NCBI GenBank assembly: GCA_036426205.1
Contig: CM071568.1
Coordinates: 223,064,966-223,128,965 of the forward strand
Reading direction: 5' to 3'
DNA: 64,000 nucleotides
From: Ascaphus truei
Lineage: Eukaryota > Chordata > Amphibia > Anura > Ascaphidae
Made by a program: the position numbers and the translations under genes. How positions within the stretch are numbered: position 1 is the first letter of the stretch; every line of letters starts with the position of its first letter. The notes under the pieces are model-generated. The model had not been told where the DNA came from, searched no databases, and saw only the letters and a list, made by a program, of their open reading frames with translations. Below, piece after piece: positions 46,241 through 58,439 of the stretch.

Positions 46241-47549
46241 AATGAAAGCAGGGCAGAAAAGTAGAATTGATTTGGAATGTGTGTGATTTTTGTATATGCT
46301 TTTAAGATAATAAGGCAGAGCTAGCTGACACTTTCACCAACTAAGCCCAATAATAAAAAAAAATCCCTGTTTAGTTTGGGATATTAATAGATAACTTAAA
46401 ATACTGTACTTCATATTTCCAACCTGCTACTCCTGGGGCTTTCTACATATAATGCTGAGCAATTGGCCTAGTTATGCCTTCTATCAATGGGATTTGCCAC
46501 TTTACTTATGCTCCCCATCAACCATAGTCAGAAAGCATTGAACTCTAGTGAATTACATGTGAGAGGCAGAGTTGTTGAAGCACTAGCAGTAATTGGAACA
46601 TGGAGCCCCCATTAAGGACAAGATATGGCATTTAGCAGGCTAAGCAGAGAAGACTGGCTTTAGGCTGACAATACTCCACTGCCAAGTCTCTACTGCCTAG
46701 GGTGAAAGAAATGATGTCAGGCTGCCCAGACCATGTCTGCCATAAAAGGGGAGAAAGCTGGCACAGTAGTTCAACGATATGTACCATGACCCAAAAGGAA
46801 ACAAAATGTTGGCAGGGTGCTTGGCCAGCACTTGTTTTGAAGTGAGAAAAGGAAGTGCTTTTCTATTAAGCAACCTCAAGGGAGGAGATCTTTGATCATA
46901 CAGGAGCTGATCACTTATTTCAAGCATGTTGTAACTCATAGGATGACAGTGAGATGCAAATACTGTAGATCATTATAGTTAATACTCTATAACTTTAAAA
47001 AAATAAGAGGTCGGCGCGCCAGCTAAACCAAATAGTGCTATTAAATATGTATAAGACACAACATTGTTATATAAATGTGACTAAGTACTGTAATATAATT
47101 CTGTGATAATAATGACCTGTTAAATACCTATATATAGTGCATGTAAGGTGATAATGAATATTGAATGGGAAAGGGTTAAAAAAAAAAGTGGTGGGAAGAG
47201 GGAAGGGGAAAAAAAGGAAAAGGAAAGGGGGAGAGAGAGAGAGAGAATAAAAAAATGGAAAAAAATGGGAAAAAAAAGGAATGGAAAAAAGAAGGAACAA
47301 TGTCAATCTGTGAAAACATAGAAAAATCTAAAAGTAAGGAGTCCGTAGGTAAATCCAGAAAACGGTGTTGGGGTAAAGGCGGGTAAAAAAAAAACTTGAT
47401 CTTCTTTAATCCGTATAAAAAAAGACAATGCTTATAAAAAAAAAGTCGTGTGCTCTTTTCATTTTTTACTCTATAACTTTGTAAAAAAAAATTTAATTTG
47501 AAATTAGAAAAAGGGGGGAAGGGAAACACAAAATGATTATGCCCTTAAA
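46241..47549. other. No gene seen
   Basis: Purine-rich low-complexity sequence at 47,175-47,290 and AT-rich stretches only. The serine/phenylalanine-rich minus-strand frames here are low complexity. Confidence 0.5.
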
Positions 47550-47920
47550 AGAATTCACTAAACTGTACACCACAACGTATAAAAGTTAACTTTTAATAGG
47601 TTTACTTAAAACATATATTACCAAAGAATTGTGTAAAGTGGATTTAAAAGTAAATTAAATCAACGCTTTCAAACACGCATGTCGTCAAATATATGATTAT
47701 ACTATCCCAGTACACAACCTAATGATGATGGGATGTAGAGGACATAAGATGCTATAAGTCAGGGTATTAACCCCTCTGGGACAACTGTGAGACCAAATGG
47801 TATGTCTATATATATGCAAGTCAGCAAACAATGGATGAATAAATAATCAGCGATCCTGCTACTGTTGTTACCATTGAGCACTTCAGTAATAAAGTGTCAG
47901 TGTGTGGAAGTGCAAACACT

Positions 47921-48352
47921 GTGGGGCTTATGCAGAGAGGTACTTACAGGAAAGGCTTAAATCCGCCACAGGATTGGCAATTAATTTTTTCCTATGCAGG
48001 GTACTCCGGTAGCGCGGTGTGCATTAAATTGTTAATTAGGCGAGTTTCACTTGGCGTGAAACTCACCATTCTGAGGCGCGCGGTATCTGGCCACAATACA
48101 GCCAACTTTTGTTGGCGAGCAAAATTTCATCCGAACGCGCCATATAGTAGCACCGATTGGCGCGTACATGCGCATCGGAGCTACTTGAATCCTGCGTGTT
48201 TTTGCAATGGCGAAATCACGCTTCTCGCCACCCGTCTGGTGAATTTGACTTGGCCCGCCAAGTTCTCGCCACTAGCTCTTTAAATGCGGACATCTTTGCC
48301 TCAAACCTGGCAAGATTATCCTTACCGTTCCTCTCTGCATAAGCTCCTGTGA
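47921..48352. mobile_element. MITE with GGGCTTATGCAGAGAGG ends
   Basis: It starts GGGGCTTATGCAGAGAGG and ends CCTCTCTGCATAAGCTCC. It is flanked on both sides by TGTG, a possible 4-bp duplication. It is GC-rich with CTCGCCA repeats. The superfamily is unresolved. Confidence 0.65.
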
Positions 48353-48606
48353 GTGGTATAGCTAACACTCGCAGTATTAATACTAATGATTAAACAACAT
48401 GATAGAACTGGCAATCACAGCAATGTAGGTGGTGAATTCACAGCATGGGCTCTGTGAACACACATATCATAAGGAGCAGGGATAACAAGCTCGCTGACTG
48501 TGAAGATAGAGTAAGTAATCAGATTCTGAGGTCTGTACACAGTGAACCAGGAGACTGCAAACACTACCTTAAAACAGCTCCAAATAGGAGACTGACAACA
48601 TTGCGC

Positions 48607-48650
48607 GTCCAACGCGCGTTTCCCTCCAGCAAAGGAGCTTCTTCAGGGAC
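48607..48650 (-). ncRNA. Hammerhead ribozyme motif, core CTGAAGA
   Basis: On the minus strand: helix I GTCC/GGAC (4 perfect pairs), the consensus box CTGAAGA (48,646-48,640), helix II CTCC/GGAG around TTTGCT, the GAAA box (48,622-48,619), helix III CGC/GCG with no loop, then TT at the cleavage site. All universal boxes fit. The loopless helix III is typical of PLE hammerheads, which are thought to act as dimers. Confidence 0.65.
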
Positions 48651-49094
48651 AAAATTTACTGGGGGAGAGAAGGCTGAACTCTTTTATACCCCTTCAGTGC
48701 CGTGATTGAAAATCAATGACTGTCAGCTGTTGCTCATGCGCACTGCGCACACGCGCAAACTAACTTTTAAATTTGAAATTAACTGTAAATAAATATTTTG
48801 TACATATACGTGAGAACTGTTATGGCATGGAGAAATGCTATGTTAAAATCCTACCATTCTGCTATTGTCCTTCCAGTTCCAAAGTGTCCTCCGCTTTATT
48901 CATGTTTAGTTAACAATAAAAATCAGAGGCTGCTTCAGATATATTTCCCAACAAAGCGAAAGCCATTTTTACATCTTTGTCCAAGTAACATTATTTTGGG
49001 TAATAATAACCCGGCATACTCTCATCCACCAAACCCAGAATCCTCATGTCCATGCCACCATAATTCCCCCGCACACATCCCCATCCCCTATTAT

Positions 49095-49375
49095 ATCTAC
49101 TGTAGTGCCGACGAGTATTCTAAAACCAATCTGGGGCAATCACCAACAAGACCCAGGTACATTCTGGGTACATGCTGCAACATTTCTGCAGACAGACTAA
49201 TGGCCCATCGGATTAACAGCGGTGGTCCCTGCTGTGTTAATCCGATGGGCCATTAGTCTCTGCAGAAATGTCACTGAAATGTTTTGCAGCATGTACCTGG
49301 ATCTTGTTGGTTATACAGTAGCCCCAGATTTCCCAAGGCAAGTTTAAGGCAGGTGTTAGAATACTTGTCAGCGCA
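49095..49375. mobile_element. Palindromic MITE related to 41,829
   Basis: The ends contain GACGAGTATTCTAA and the complement of GACAAGTATTCTAACACC. The centre has TGGCCCATCGGATTAA and its complement TTAATCCGATGGGCCA, the same core as in the MITE at 41,829-42,153. Confidence 0.75.
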
Positions 49376-52250
49376 CCTCTAGGTGCCATTTTCTGAGCAT
49401 GTGGGTGGGAGAGATTTATTAAGTACTGTGAAACAGGTGAAATAACATTACATACCTAAAACAGGAACAGGTGTTACAGTATTCACACTGAGTTAACACC
49501 TTATTTACTAATGAGTAAAAATTAACGGCACACTATTAACATAGTCACATCGTTAACTTAGGCTAAGATCATGTTATGTAGCCCAACAAAGCTTAGTGAA
49601 TAACCCCCTATGCGTATTGTCATCATAACCATTTACTACTATCGGAAAAGACCTCTGGTGCATAGTTCACATTGTCCATGCATCTCACAGCTTTTGACAG
49701 AGGTTTACAAATGTGATTTTGAATGCTTATTGGACATCTTTTTCAATGCGTATGTTTTCATTAAATGTATGACCTTATTTGTCAAGGTTTTAGAGGAGGC
49801 TAATTCATCCAAGATTTAGTGAATCCCTTGCTATGTGATTAAATTAAAAGACTTTACGCCACAAAAAAAAAAGGCAGAGCAGGACAATAACTATTTATCT
49901 GTTCAGTCATTTTGATGTGAAATGGTTTTATCAAATCTGGAAAGGACACATCTTCTCATAAATCTAACTCATTTTATATTGGAAAAAGCCCCTTTGTTAG
50001 AACAGCCCAAATTGAAAGATGAATTTAATTAATATTGTTTTCATTACTGTAAGTAGCAGAGTCCATGAAGCTGCTGTCGGTTTGTTAGCAATCTGTGCTG
50101 CCAACATATGTACTGCCCTTTCAGTTGTGTGGTCCTGATTGACATTGGAGAGTGTTGAGTTCTTCCAAAAGCAGCAGGACACTGCATTGCAGTATTTGAC
50201 TTTTTGAATGAAATAAAGGTTTACAATTACAGTTTTATCAGGGCATTGGAGTGTGGAATAGCTAAGTTAACCCTTTCAGTGTTGGAGGTACCTGCAATGC
50301 AGACAGTGTTAAATTAATTAAGTTCAGCAACAATTCAGTTCTGCTCCTAAAAGGCTAGGTCCTACATAATATAATGTTTTTATAGGTGGAGCACTTAGCA
50401 ATATAATTTGTAACATTGTAATAGTTGTTTCATAATTATACAACCAAAGAAGATTTTCACATTGAGAACTGAAAGCAAATCACACAACAAAATAACCCAC
50501 CATGTATAAATGTAGTGTATTTGTTATGAGGGACGGGAGGGGGAATTAAGGGTGGGCATTCACTGGCGTGTATTTTGGTTTTGCCGAAACACCATTTTTT
50601 TTGGTTTAAATATTAAAACAAGTAGACTAAAATATCCATATGTGCCCTGAAAACATGTAGCCCAAAGTTGCCCCCATTGGTTTTCTAATGGGTCATTTTC
50701 AAGCTTTAAAGACGCCCCCTCAGTGTCCAGGAATAGGAATTGTCAGCAACAAACCTGAGAGAAGGGCTTAAGTCTTTATTCTGGAACCAGGGTCACGTGT
50801 AAGATGTGAATGGAGCCAGATAGCTTAACTCATCCCTCCCCACTTCCAAAGCACAAGTCATTTTGTCTTTTCTAGCTTTATTGCAAAAGTCAGGGAAATA
50901 AAAGGTGCTTGTGGGTGTAGTAGTGTGGTAGAGAGTGCTTCTCTAAGAGGTGGCTCTGTATCAAGGGAAGGACGTGTAAAAACGGAATGGCCTTGCCAGG
51001 AGTGAAGCATGGAAGGTACTTACTCAGTGTCCTTTGGCTTGAAAATGAAGTTAGGGGAGAAGAATCACACAGGAAAGTAATGGGACTGAACTATCTTGTC
51101 AGCAGACACAGGGTAGGGTAGAATAGCCCATTTTCACATAAGAGGACTGAGAGGTAGCTATAGCAACCCACTGACTATGTGGATAGAGCAGGGATTGAAA
51201 CAATGTGTCTATAACACAGACACTGTCAGTCTTCAGAGCAGAGAAGCATGCAAAGGAGCTGACAGGCAGAAGCTGCAAAGGGGGTGGGGGTGGGGGGGGG
51301 GACATATAAACAACAATCCTGTTCCAGGACAGTCTTGCACATCATTTTACTTTTCTTTATGCATTGTTGCTATATTTTTTCCCTTTTCAGGACCATGTAT
51401 GGGCATTTGTATGACTTTTGTTGAGTTATTTTCATGTTGCCTCTATTTGCCCCAGTGTACAGTATGTAACTTTACGTCAATTGCTTCACTGAGTGGATTG
51501 GAGAGTTTTTAACGATAAGTTATGGGGTTGTAAGGAACTGTTATATAATTGAGAGCTATAGTTAGTGGGTATAAGAGTGGAAATATGAAGTACAGTATTC
51601 ACCAGTTTTGCTTAAAAGCTTTTGACCATTTATTTGGCACACACATAATAGCCGCTGTATTTTATCTCTTTATTTGTACCAGATAAAATTGACTGGAGGT
51701 TGGCACTGTACTTTTGAACCTACTGTATAGTTAATTTTGGGCTAGTACAATCAAAGAGAGATGATATAGTGCAGCTCTTTATCTGTGTGCCAATTGCAAA
51801 ACTTGATTTTAACCAAGTTTAACCAAAAAATGGCGATGGTAGGGCTACAGCTCCAGTCAATTTTGAGCTGGTACTATCAAAGAGTATTATTTCTGTAAAA
51901 CTCCTATGCTTATTGCTAATGTTTTCTTTCTGTCTCAGTCGCTGTTTCTTTCTGTCTCAGTCGCTGTTTCTTGCTGACATGTGCTGTTACGCCTGCCTAC
52001 TTTTCAGAAGAAACTTTTTGAATTGTCTATGTGAGACTGCACCTTTAACCCCCTCAGAGCAGAAGAATCCAATTTTTAACTGGGATACACTGTGGAGTTT
52101 AACAGGGAGTTCAACAGAAGTGAAACAAGAAGATGATCACTGCTCACCTACTGGCCCTAGATTCTATAGTTGAACTGCGCGGGAAAGAGGGACATTTTCT
52201 CTGAAAGACTCAAGAAGACACAGCACTCTTCACTCTAGAGCACCTTCATT
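49376..52250. other. No recognisable element
   Basis: This is the longest stretch without a named element. The block 49,420-49,600 ends TTAGTGAATAACCCCCTA and may be a MITE edge. The rest shows no coding or repeat motif I can support, apart from the small frame noted separately at 51,913-52,173. Confidence 0.45.
51913..52173 (+). other. Small open frame of unknown status
   Basis: The frame encodes 86 residues. Its C-terminal part (SEQKNPIFNWDTLWSLTG, then STEVKQEDDHCSPTGPRFYS) has a balanced composition unlike the low-complexity frames nearby. The N-terminus is Cys/Phe/Leu-rich. No family is recognised and no splice context is clear. It may be a chance frame or a stray exon. Confidence 0.2.
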
Positions 52251-52539
52251 CATATATTGGATTTAGCACATTTTGCACTTTGTCATCTATACTCCATTTT
52301 CAGTGCCCAGCACTCACCACTGAACTTGCGCTACTACCACTGTCATTACTCCACTACTATTTATATTTGCTCTAATCTCACTTCTTTTCAAACTACAACT
52401 TTCTTTCTACCTCCCTCTTCCTCTAACTCTTTTCATATATCTCCATCTCTCCTTCCTTCTCCACTTCTGAGTTCACATGAACTCCTTTCCTATCTGCACC
52501 CTTTGACTGTTTTATTTCTACATTCTTTAAACAAATCTC

Positions 52540-52815
52540 TTTAGCGAAGCATATGGGTAGCTGCGCTGGCTGATACTATACATCTCAGATGCATTGACCT
52601 TGAGCCCTTGCAGACACAATTACAGAACTCCCTCCTACTGTCTCTGTAACTTCTCCCCACTTAGCACTTGATTGTAAGCTCTTTGGGGCAGGGACTCCTT
52701 GTATTATTTTTTTATGTCTGAAGCACTTATTTCCATTATGTGTTATATTATTATGTCACGTGTACTACTGCTGTAAAGCGCTATGTTCCTGGATGGCCCT
52801 ATTAAAATAAAGATA
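52540..52815 (+). mobile_element. SINE/L2-type tail
   Basis: GATTGTAAGCTCTTTGGGGC, GGGACTCCTTGT and CTGTAAAGCGCTATG are the same 3' module as in the SINE at 6083, ending AAAATAAAGATATA next to the LTR at 52,818. Confidence 0.65.
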
Positions 52816-52817
52816 TA

Positions 52818-53638
52818 TGTAGCCATGTGTTAAAAATAGTATACAGTTCTCTCTCATGCTGGCAGTAAGCCTGGTAAATATACAGGGTTGCCAGCATCAA
52901 TCATGGAGGTTTGCCCTCACACCCTGGTGAGGTGTCATATGTACATGAGGGGAGTGGTAACAGACCTTGTGTTCATTGTTAGTGACACAGGAGGTGGAGC
53001 CATTTCCTTGGTATATAAGACACAGCACTGCCCAAAGTTAGAGTCTGTTATGATGGCTGTTATGTTCAAGGTCAAGTGTGCTAATTAAGAGTGATTCTAC
53101 AGCAAATAGTCTGACCTGCAGCAGTAAGGCTGGCAGGGCCTACACTGTGTCCAGGGACCTGGCACAGGTGGTGATCTCCCTGAGGGGAGAGGTGATCCAA
53201 CTCCATTGGGAGGGCAGATAGATCTTCTGAAAGGAGAGTACAGAAGAAGATGAGCGGCTAAGCTGTTTGCTGCGAGGAGCAGTCTGCCTATACCATCAAT
53301 CAATAAAGATGCCCTTGTTCACAAGAACCCCCATGTGTGAGTGTGAAGTTACTCCACAGAGGAAGGCACCACCGAGGAGTTCCTCTTCAGAACCATCTCC
53401 TTGCGGACGCAGAGATCCTGATGAGGTGGAGGCGCTGCACTGTATGTAGGTAGGACTCATGCACACTACCTCAGCTGCCTGTCTGGCTGACATTCCCCAT
53501 ACCAACATCATGCGGGAGACTCAGGAGTCCTGTTGCCAACAGGTGCACCACCAGACAAGACCATGTAATTGGACCGGTTAGACCACAGGGGCCAATCTGA
53601 GATTGGGTGGGTCAGGAGGGTCCAGAAAATCCGTTACA
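52818..53638 (+). repeat. 5' LTR of an unfamiliar retroelement (821 bp)
   Basis: It starts TGTAGCCATG and ends CCGTTACA, short inverted ends. TATATAAGACA near 53,013 is a plausible TATA box and AATAAAGATG near 53,302 a poly(A) signal, in the order expected for U3-R-U5. It is followed at once by TT and a primer-binding-like site. No matching 3' LTR is in the window. Confidence 0.65.
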
Positions 53639-53640
53639 TT

Positions 53641-53658
53641 TGGAGGCGCTGCTGAGAG
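53641..53658 (+). other. Primer-binding-like site
   Basis: TGGAGGCGCTGCTGAGAG lies 2 bp after the LTR. Beginning TGG, it would pair with a tRNA 3' CCA. The best fit I can recall is tRNA-Thr (about 15 of 18), so the tRNA assignment is tentative. Confidence 0.5.
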
Positions 53659-54137
53659 ACCTGTCAACGGGACAGGCTTTTGCTAGGCACACTGGGAAAC
53701 AGGAGAGTGTATGCTGCCAGTCAGTGCTGTGTTTGGACGGAACCTAGGGGTAGTCTGGGGGGCTGATGGAGTTGTCAGACCGCAGGGATGACCTGGGAGC
53801 CTGGAAGGAGTTAGTGGGTCTGGAGAGGGGCTATAGCTGTCCTAGTCACCTTGAGGTAGTGCTAGTTGGTAGGATGCCTAAAGGGATAGCCTGTTAACAG
53901 AGGTCAGGAATCCTGGAGAGGGTCTGCGCTAGACTGACCAACAGTTGGTAGATGCCCCAATACTGCATGGAGAAGCCAGAGTACTCTAGCCCATTCCAGA
54001 CCACTTACCGCTGAGAGCACAGACTGGAGAGAGAGGAGAGACACAGCATACACAGAGAGAGTGAGCCTAGCCTGAGGTAGTGCAACACGAGTCAGACCTA
54101 CATTAGGTACACAAGGTGGTGCATCGGGCAATCTTTA

Positions 54138-56879
54138 TTGTATCAGTATGGCAGCTGCCCCGCAGAGAGGAGCTCCATGTACAATAACCGCAAATACAGT
54201 AACCAAATGGCGACCGCAAGAATGGAGGATCCGCGTGGCGCGGAAGGTCCAAGGTGGCGGACGGAGGCAGATGAAGGGAGCGCACGTGGTATGCGTTCCA
54301 CAGAAGAGCAAGCTACTGAGGTGACTTTGGCTAGCCTGCTGTGGAGTGGCGCCAAAGTGGTGGCTGCACCGTTTTGGTCCTGCCTGGGACCGTGGGGTCA
54401 TACCCTGGAGGACAGTGAGGAGGACATTGTAGTGGTGTGTGGTGGAAATGAAGGATCTGCTTGCCAGCCGGTGAGCGCTGTACAACGAGCTACCTCAGTT
54501 GCTAAAGTGATTGGCAATGTGAACCAAGATGGCGGTTCCCGCTTCCCTGGAAGACCGCGTGGGCCGAGTTCAGAAAGTTCTGCAAATGCTTAAATTGCAG
54601 AAAGTTGGCCGGGAGTGGCGCCAAAAGGAAAACCCCACCCTGATGGGAGGTATGGCGCGAAAGCTGCGGCCGCGTCCTCATGGACAGTAACAAGCTCAGC
54701 CCCAGTGCTGGGTCACCCTGTAAACTTGTGGGACCCTCCCCTAATCTCAACCAGGGGGAGTGGTTTACAGCTTTGTCAAATGAGGATGGAGCAGGCGGAG
54801 GGAGGAGTTAACAAGCCAGCCTCTGCTCTGAGCTACTGGGAAGACCACTGCAAAAAGTGTCTCCTGTGAGTAATATGGCCTGCAAAGGTGAAGAAGATTC
54901 GGACATTTCTGCCCATCCCTACTCGGCTCCAGGAGGCCTTCTGGTGCTTAGAGCTGGGGGAAAGAAACTGTCAAATGTTTGTGCATGCAGTGTTGGCTGC
55001 CGGGTGGTTCTGTCAATACCACGTCTAGATGCTCGCAGTGCGGCATCCATTATTTATGGGCTGTGCAACCGTTTGTGCCCGGACAGACCATGGAGGCGGG
55101 GGCGGACACAGCCATGCTAACGGCTAAAGCCCCGGGTGCGGCCTGGAGAGAGCCCATGGATCCTGAAGCATGGGGATCGCTCCTCATGATAAAGACGGAG
55201 CTGGAGGAGAAAGGGGCCTGTAAACGAGGTGGAGGCCGAGAACCTCATCAGCGGTCCCCAACGGGAGTGCCACTCCCTGAGTCGGAGTTCGACTCCTCGG
55301 ACGAGGAGCAAGCGACTCCGACATAGGTGGAGACATGCTTACCGGCGGACCACTACAGCGGTGCTGTGAAAGAACCGGCACTTACCTGTGTCACGGCGGA
55401 GCGGAGTCTCGTGTCACCGGTGCAGATGCAACCCAAGAGGCGGAGTCCCACGGCCATGGTGACTGGTGGAGCCGATGGCAGAGAAGGAACCATCCCGAGC
55501 CGAAGGAGTGGTAAGCGACATTCTTGCCCTCCCCAGGCACCGGTGGTGGCAACGGCGGAAAAAGGCCTAGTCCGGGCTCGAGCGGAGCGGAGAGCAGAAC
55601 CATCACTTCCGGCGGCGGATGTCATTCTGGAGGAAGAGGTTCCGGTTGGGAACCCAATGCAAGATGGAGGTGGCGAGTCCAGCGAGATCCATGACATCAC
55701 TTTCGGTGGGCACAGCGGAGCCGGATGGAAGATGGCGGCGTCCTCGCGACTGAGTAGCTGCACCAGATCGCCTGGATCCGGGAGAAGCTGGCAGGCCCTG
55801 CAGAAGCCGGGTAGCAGCGAGACGGGAGAACCGGAAGGCCAGTCTGATGGCACCGGGCCAGGTAGCAGAGAGATGTGGGTCGTAGCCCCGCGGATGCCTG
55901 CCGTCTTTCCCTATGCCCATCCCCCGGCCATAGTTAAAGCCCCTACCCCTGTCACTTTTACCTACGGGTCCCATTCGAGCCATGGGTTGTCTAGGGAGTC
56001 CCGAGCCACGTCAGATGAAAGGACTGGGGAGAACTTGGACTATGGGGAATGTTTCACGTCGGATGACGGGTCGGGTGGGGGAAGATACATGCGACAGGTA
56101 TCTGGTTCAAGTGATTGCCCTAGCTCTATTAGTGTCAAAGTCACCAGTAGGCCCAAAAGGTTGGGGTCCAACTCCAGATCAACCGGCACCTCAGGGATAT
56201 CCTCAGGGGGAGAGTTAGAGGAAGGTGAGGGCACCGTAGCGGTACCAGAGGAGGTTAGGGAAACCAGGTGGTGGGCACCCAATTTTGAAGGGTATGAGGC
56301 ATGGCTAGATCGCACCAGGTTTATTCTAAGACAAGAAGGGGTGGAGTATTACTGGTGGGCACCAGGGGAATTCACAGAGGAGGCTCGTTTGGAGGAACTG
56401 AGACTGAGGTGGTCTGATATCAGTTCGGGAGTAGTGGATCCCAAAGGATCAGACAGGTTACGGGACCCCGTAGAACCCGCTGAACCCTTATCATGGGTGC
56501 TGCCAGGTAAAGCAGGCAACGCCAGGTTGATTAGGACAAGCAGGGCTGAAAGGGCTATAGTGACCCGATACAAAAATCCCACGGGTTGGAGTACCCTTAT
56601 GTCCCTGAACCTCTAATGCAGGAGATAGAGGACCAAAGGCATGGGTGGTTGAGGGAGACCATAGAGGAGTATATCCTGACCAAGGGTGGAAGATGCTCTG
56701 CTCACAAGACGGAGGAGAAAATTTCTCAGCTAATGAGTGTATGGAGCATTGGGCGCAATGTATACATGCATCGGGTAGAGTACCGGCCGGAGAGTGGGTT
56801 ACCCCAGGAGTACAGCGTAACAGTTAAGGATAATGCTGGCCGGGAGGTAAAGAAGCCAGACCCTAGGCACTATTATTAG
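54138..56879 (+). pseudogene. Gag-like reading frame of unfamiliar LTR element
   Basis: Coding starts near 54,138 in one frame (Arg/Glu/Ser/Gly-rich), shifts near 54,590-54,980, and then runs as 54,979-55,326, an in-frame TAG, and 55,327-56,616. The first part of this frame has CMQCW and CSQCG, a possible zinc site. The middle is disordered and Pro/Ser-rich. The end is acidic then structured (RWWAPNFEGYEAWLDRTRF, VEYYWWAPGEFTEEARLEEL). A frameshift near 56,590 leads to 56,586-56,879, ending KPDPRHYY. Position after the LTR and primer site suggests gag, but I recognise no capsid family, protease or RT. The element is cut at 56,880 by a PLE fragment. Confidence 0.45.
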
Positions 56880-57005
56880 GAACAGAAGCCTGACAGGCTG
56901 AAACGCGTCAGAGGATCTGCTTGCACCTTTTACAAATAAAGCTTCTTTTATTACTACACATCAGCCTCCACTGCTTCAGTTTCGGCTGTGCGGCGTTTTT
57001 TCTTC
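56880..57005 (+). mobile_element. PLE terminal-repeat fragment with hammerhead relic
   Basis: GCCTGACAGGC (helix II), then TGAAACGCGTCAG, then AATAAAGCTTCTTTTATTAC: the GAAA box, cleavage triplet and downstream AATAAA block seen in other PLE repeats. The CTGANGA box is lost or cut at the left edge. It separates the two LTR elements. Confidence 0.5.
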
Positions 57006-57068
57006 CATCGAGAGGATATTCACATGCCACTTCCGAATAGTTGGGGATTAACCGCCGGTAGCACCCTG

Positions 57069-58430
57069 CTAAACCCAGCAGAGAGCATACCTGCATTTTT
57101 GTTTGGGGGGTGCAACTTCTTTCAGGGCAGCTACCTTGTCGGCTAGTGGCCTTACTTTTCCACCTCCCACTGCATACCCTAAATATTTGGTTTCCGCTTT
57201 ACCCAAGGCACATTTCTTAGGGTTGGCTGTGAGCCCTGCCTCTCTTAGAGATTTGAGGACCGCTTTCAGCCTATTTAGATGGGCCCGCCAGTGTTTACTA
57301 TAAATGACAATGTCATCTAGGTAGGCTGCGGCATAAGTCCTATGGGGCCTCAGTACCTTATCCATGAGTCTCTGAAATGTGGCTGGGGCTCCATCCAGCC
57401 CAAATAGCATTGTCACAAACTGGTATAAACCCATGGGAGTGGCAAAGGCTGTTTTGCATTTGTACTTTTCCTCTAAGGGTATTTGCCAGTATCCTTTTGT
57501 CAAGTCCAACGTGGATATATATTCCGCGTTACCAAGGGCGTCAATTAATTCGTCCACCCTTGGCATCGGATATGCGTCAAACTTGGATACCGCATTGACC
57601 TTTCGGAGGTCCACACAAAATCTTACCTTCCCATCGGGTTTAGGGACCATAATTAGTGGACTACACCACTCACTGCATGATTCCTCAATCACTCCTAAGT
57701 GTAACATTTCTTGTACCTCCTTCTCTACCAGAGCCCTACGACTTTCAGGCAACCTATAAGGACGGGAACGTACTTTTACCCCAGGTGCTGTCTCGATTGC
57801 GTGGGAAATTAAGTTAGTTTGTCCTGGTAAGTCTGAAAAAACATCCTGGAATTGTGTAATTATTGCTAACAAGTCCCCTTTTTGTTCAGAGGACAACTGT
57901 TTACCCATTGGGATTTTATCGTCACTCACGATGTTCTCCCGTGGAGGCTGAGGACCCAAGTCCATTTCCTCCTCCACCGGGTGGATGAATAGAGACCGCT
58001 GCATCTTCCAGGGTTTCAGCAAGTTCACATGGTAAATTTGTTTACCCTTCCTGGACCCTGGTTGAGCGATCTCGTAATCCACATCACCTGTAGGGCGGAG
58101 TACTTTGAATGGGCCCTGCCATTTGGCCAGGAGTTTACTCTCGCAACTGGGTAACAATAACATCACCTGGTCTCCTGGGTGAAACACTCTCATGCGAGCA
58201 TTCTGATTGTAATGTCTCTCCTGACTGTCCTGGGCTGATCTAAGATTCTCCCTGGCAAAATGGCCGACCACATCTAGGCGCTTCCTAAGGTCTAGTACAT
58301 ATTGCAGGGTATTCTTAGAAGGGGACTGCTGTTCCTCCCAGTACTCCTTTAGGTGGCCGGGGTTGGCGGCCACAGAGCAATTCAAATGGAGCGAATCCTG
58401 TGGAGACCTGGGGAACTTCCCACACTGCAA
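57069..58430 (-). pseudogene. Gmr1 pol: integrase C-terminus fused to reverse transcriptase
   Basis: One open frame of 453 codons reads from the integrase C-terminal region (VFHPGDQVMLLLPSCESKLL, then WQGPFKVLRPTG) straight into RT. RT blocks in order are RSRPYRLPESRRALVEKEVQ, APLIMVPKPDG-like SPLIMVPKPDGKVRFCVDLR, YISTLDLTKGYWQIPLEEKY, and AAAYLDDIVIYSKHW with the catalytic YLDD intact. It then shifts near 57,075 into 57,096-56,908 (LLGLAGCYRRLIPNYSEVA), the end of the RT thumb, where the element breaks off. RNase H is absent. The unbroken frame proves that integrase precedes RT in this element and is not an assembly of two copies. Confidence 0.9.
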
Positions 58431-58439
58431 ACAGCAGAA

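Larger units (their letters stand above)
47550..48780 (-). mobile_element. PLE terminal-repeat-like sequence split by a MITE
   Basis: The segment contains a minus-strand hammerhead motif (48,607-48,650), GC-rich flanks (CTGCGCACACGCGC near 48,745) and, left of the MITE, AT-rich sequence of the type seen in the other PLE terminal repeats. No coding remnant was found, so assignment rests mainly on the ribozyme motif. Confidence 0.4.

Noticed and set aside
55353..55983. Minus-strand frames opposite the gag-like gene (166 and 126 codons)
   Set aside because: Shadows caused by the GC-rich coding strand; no motif of their own.
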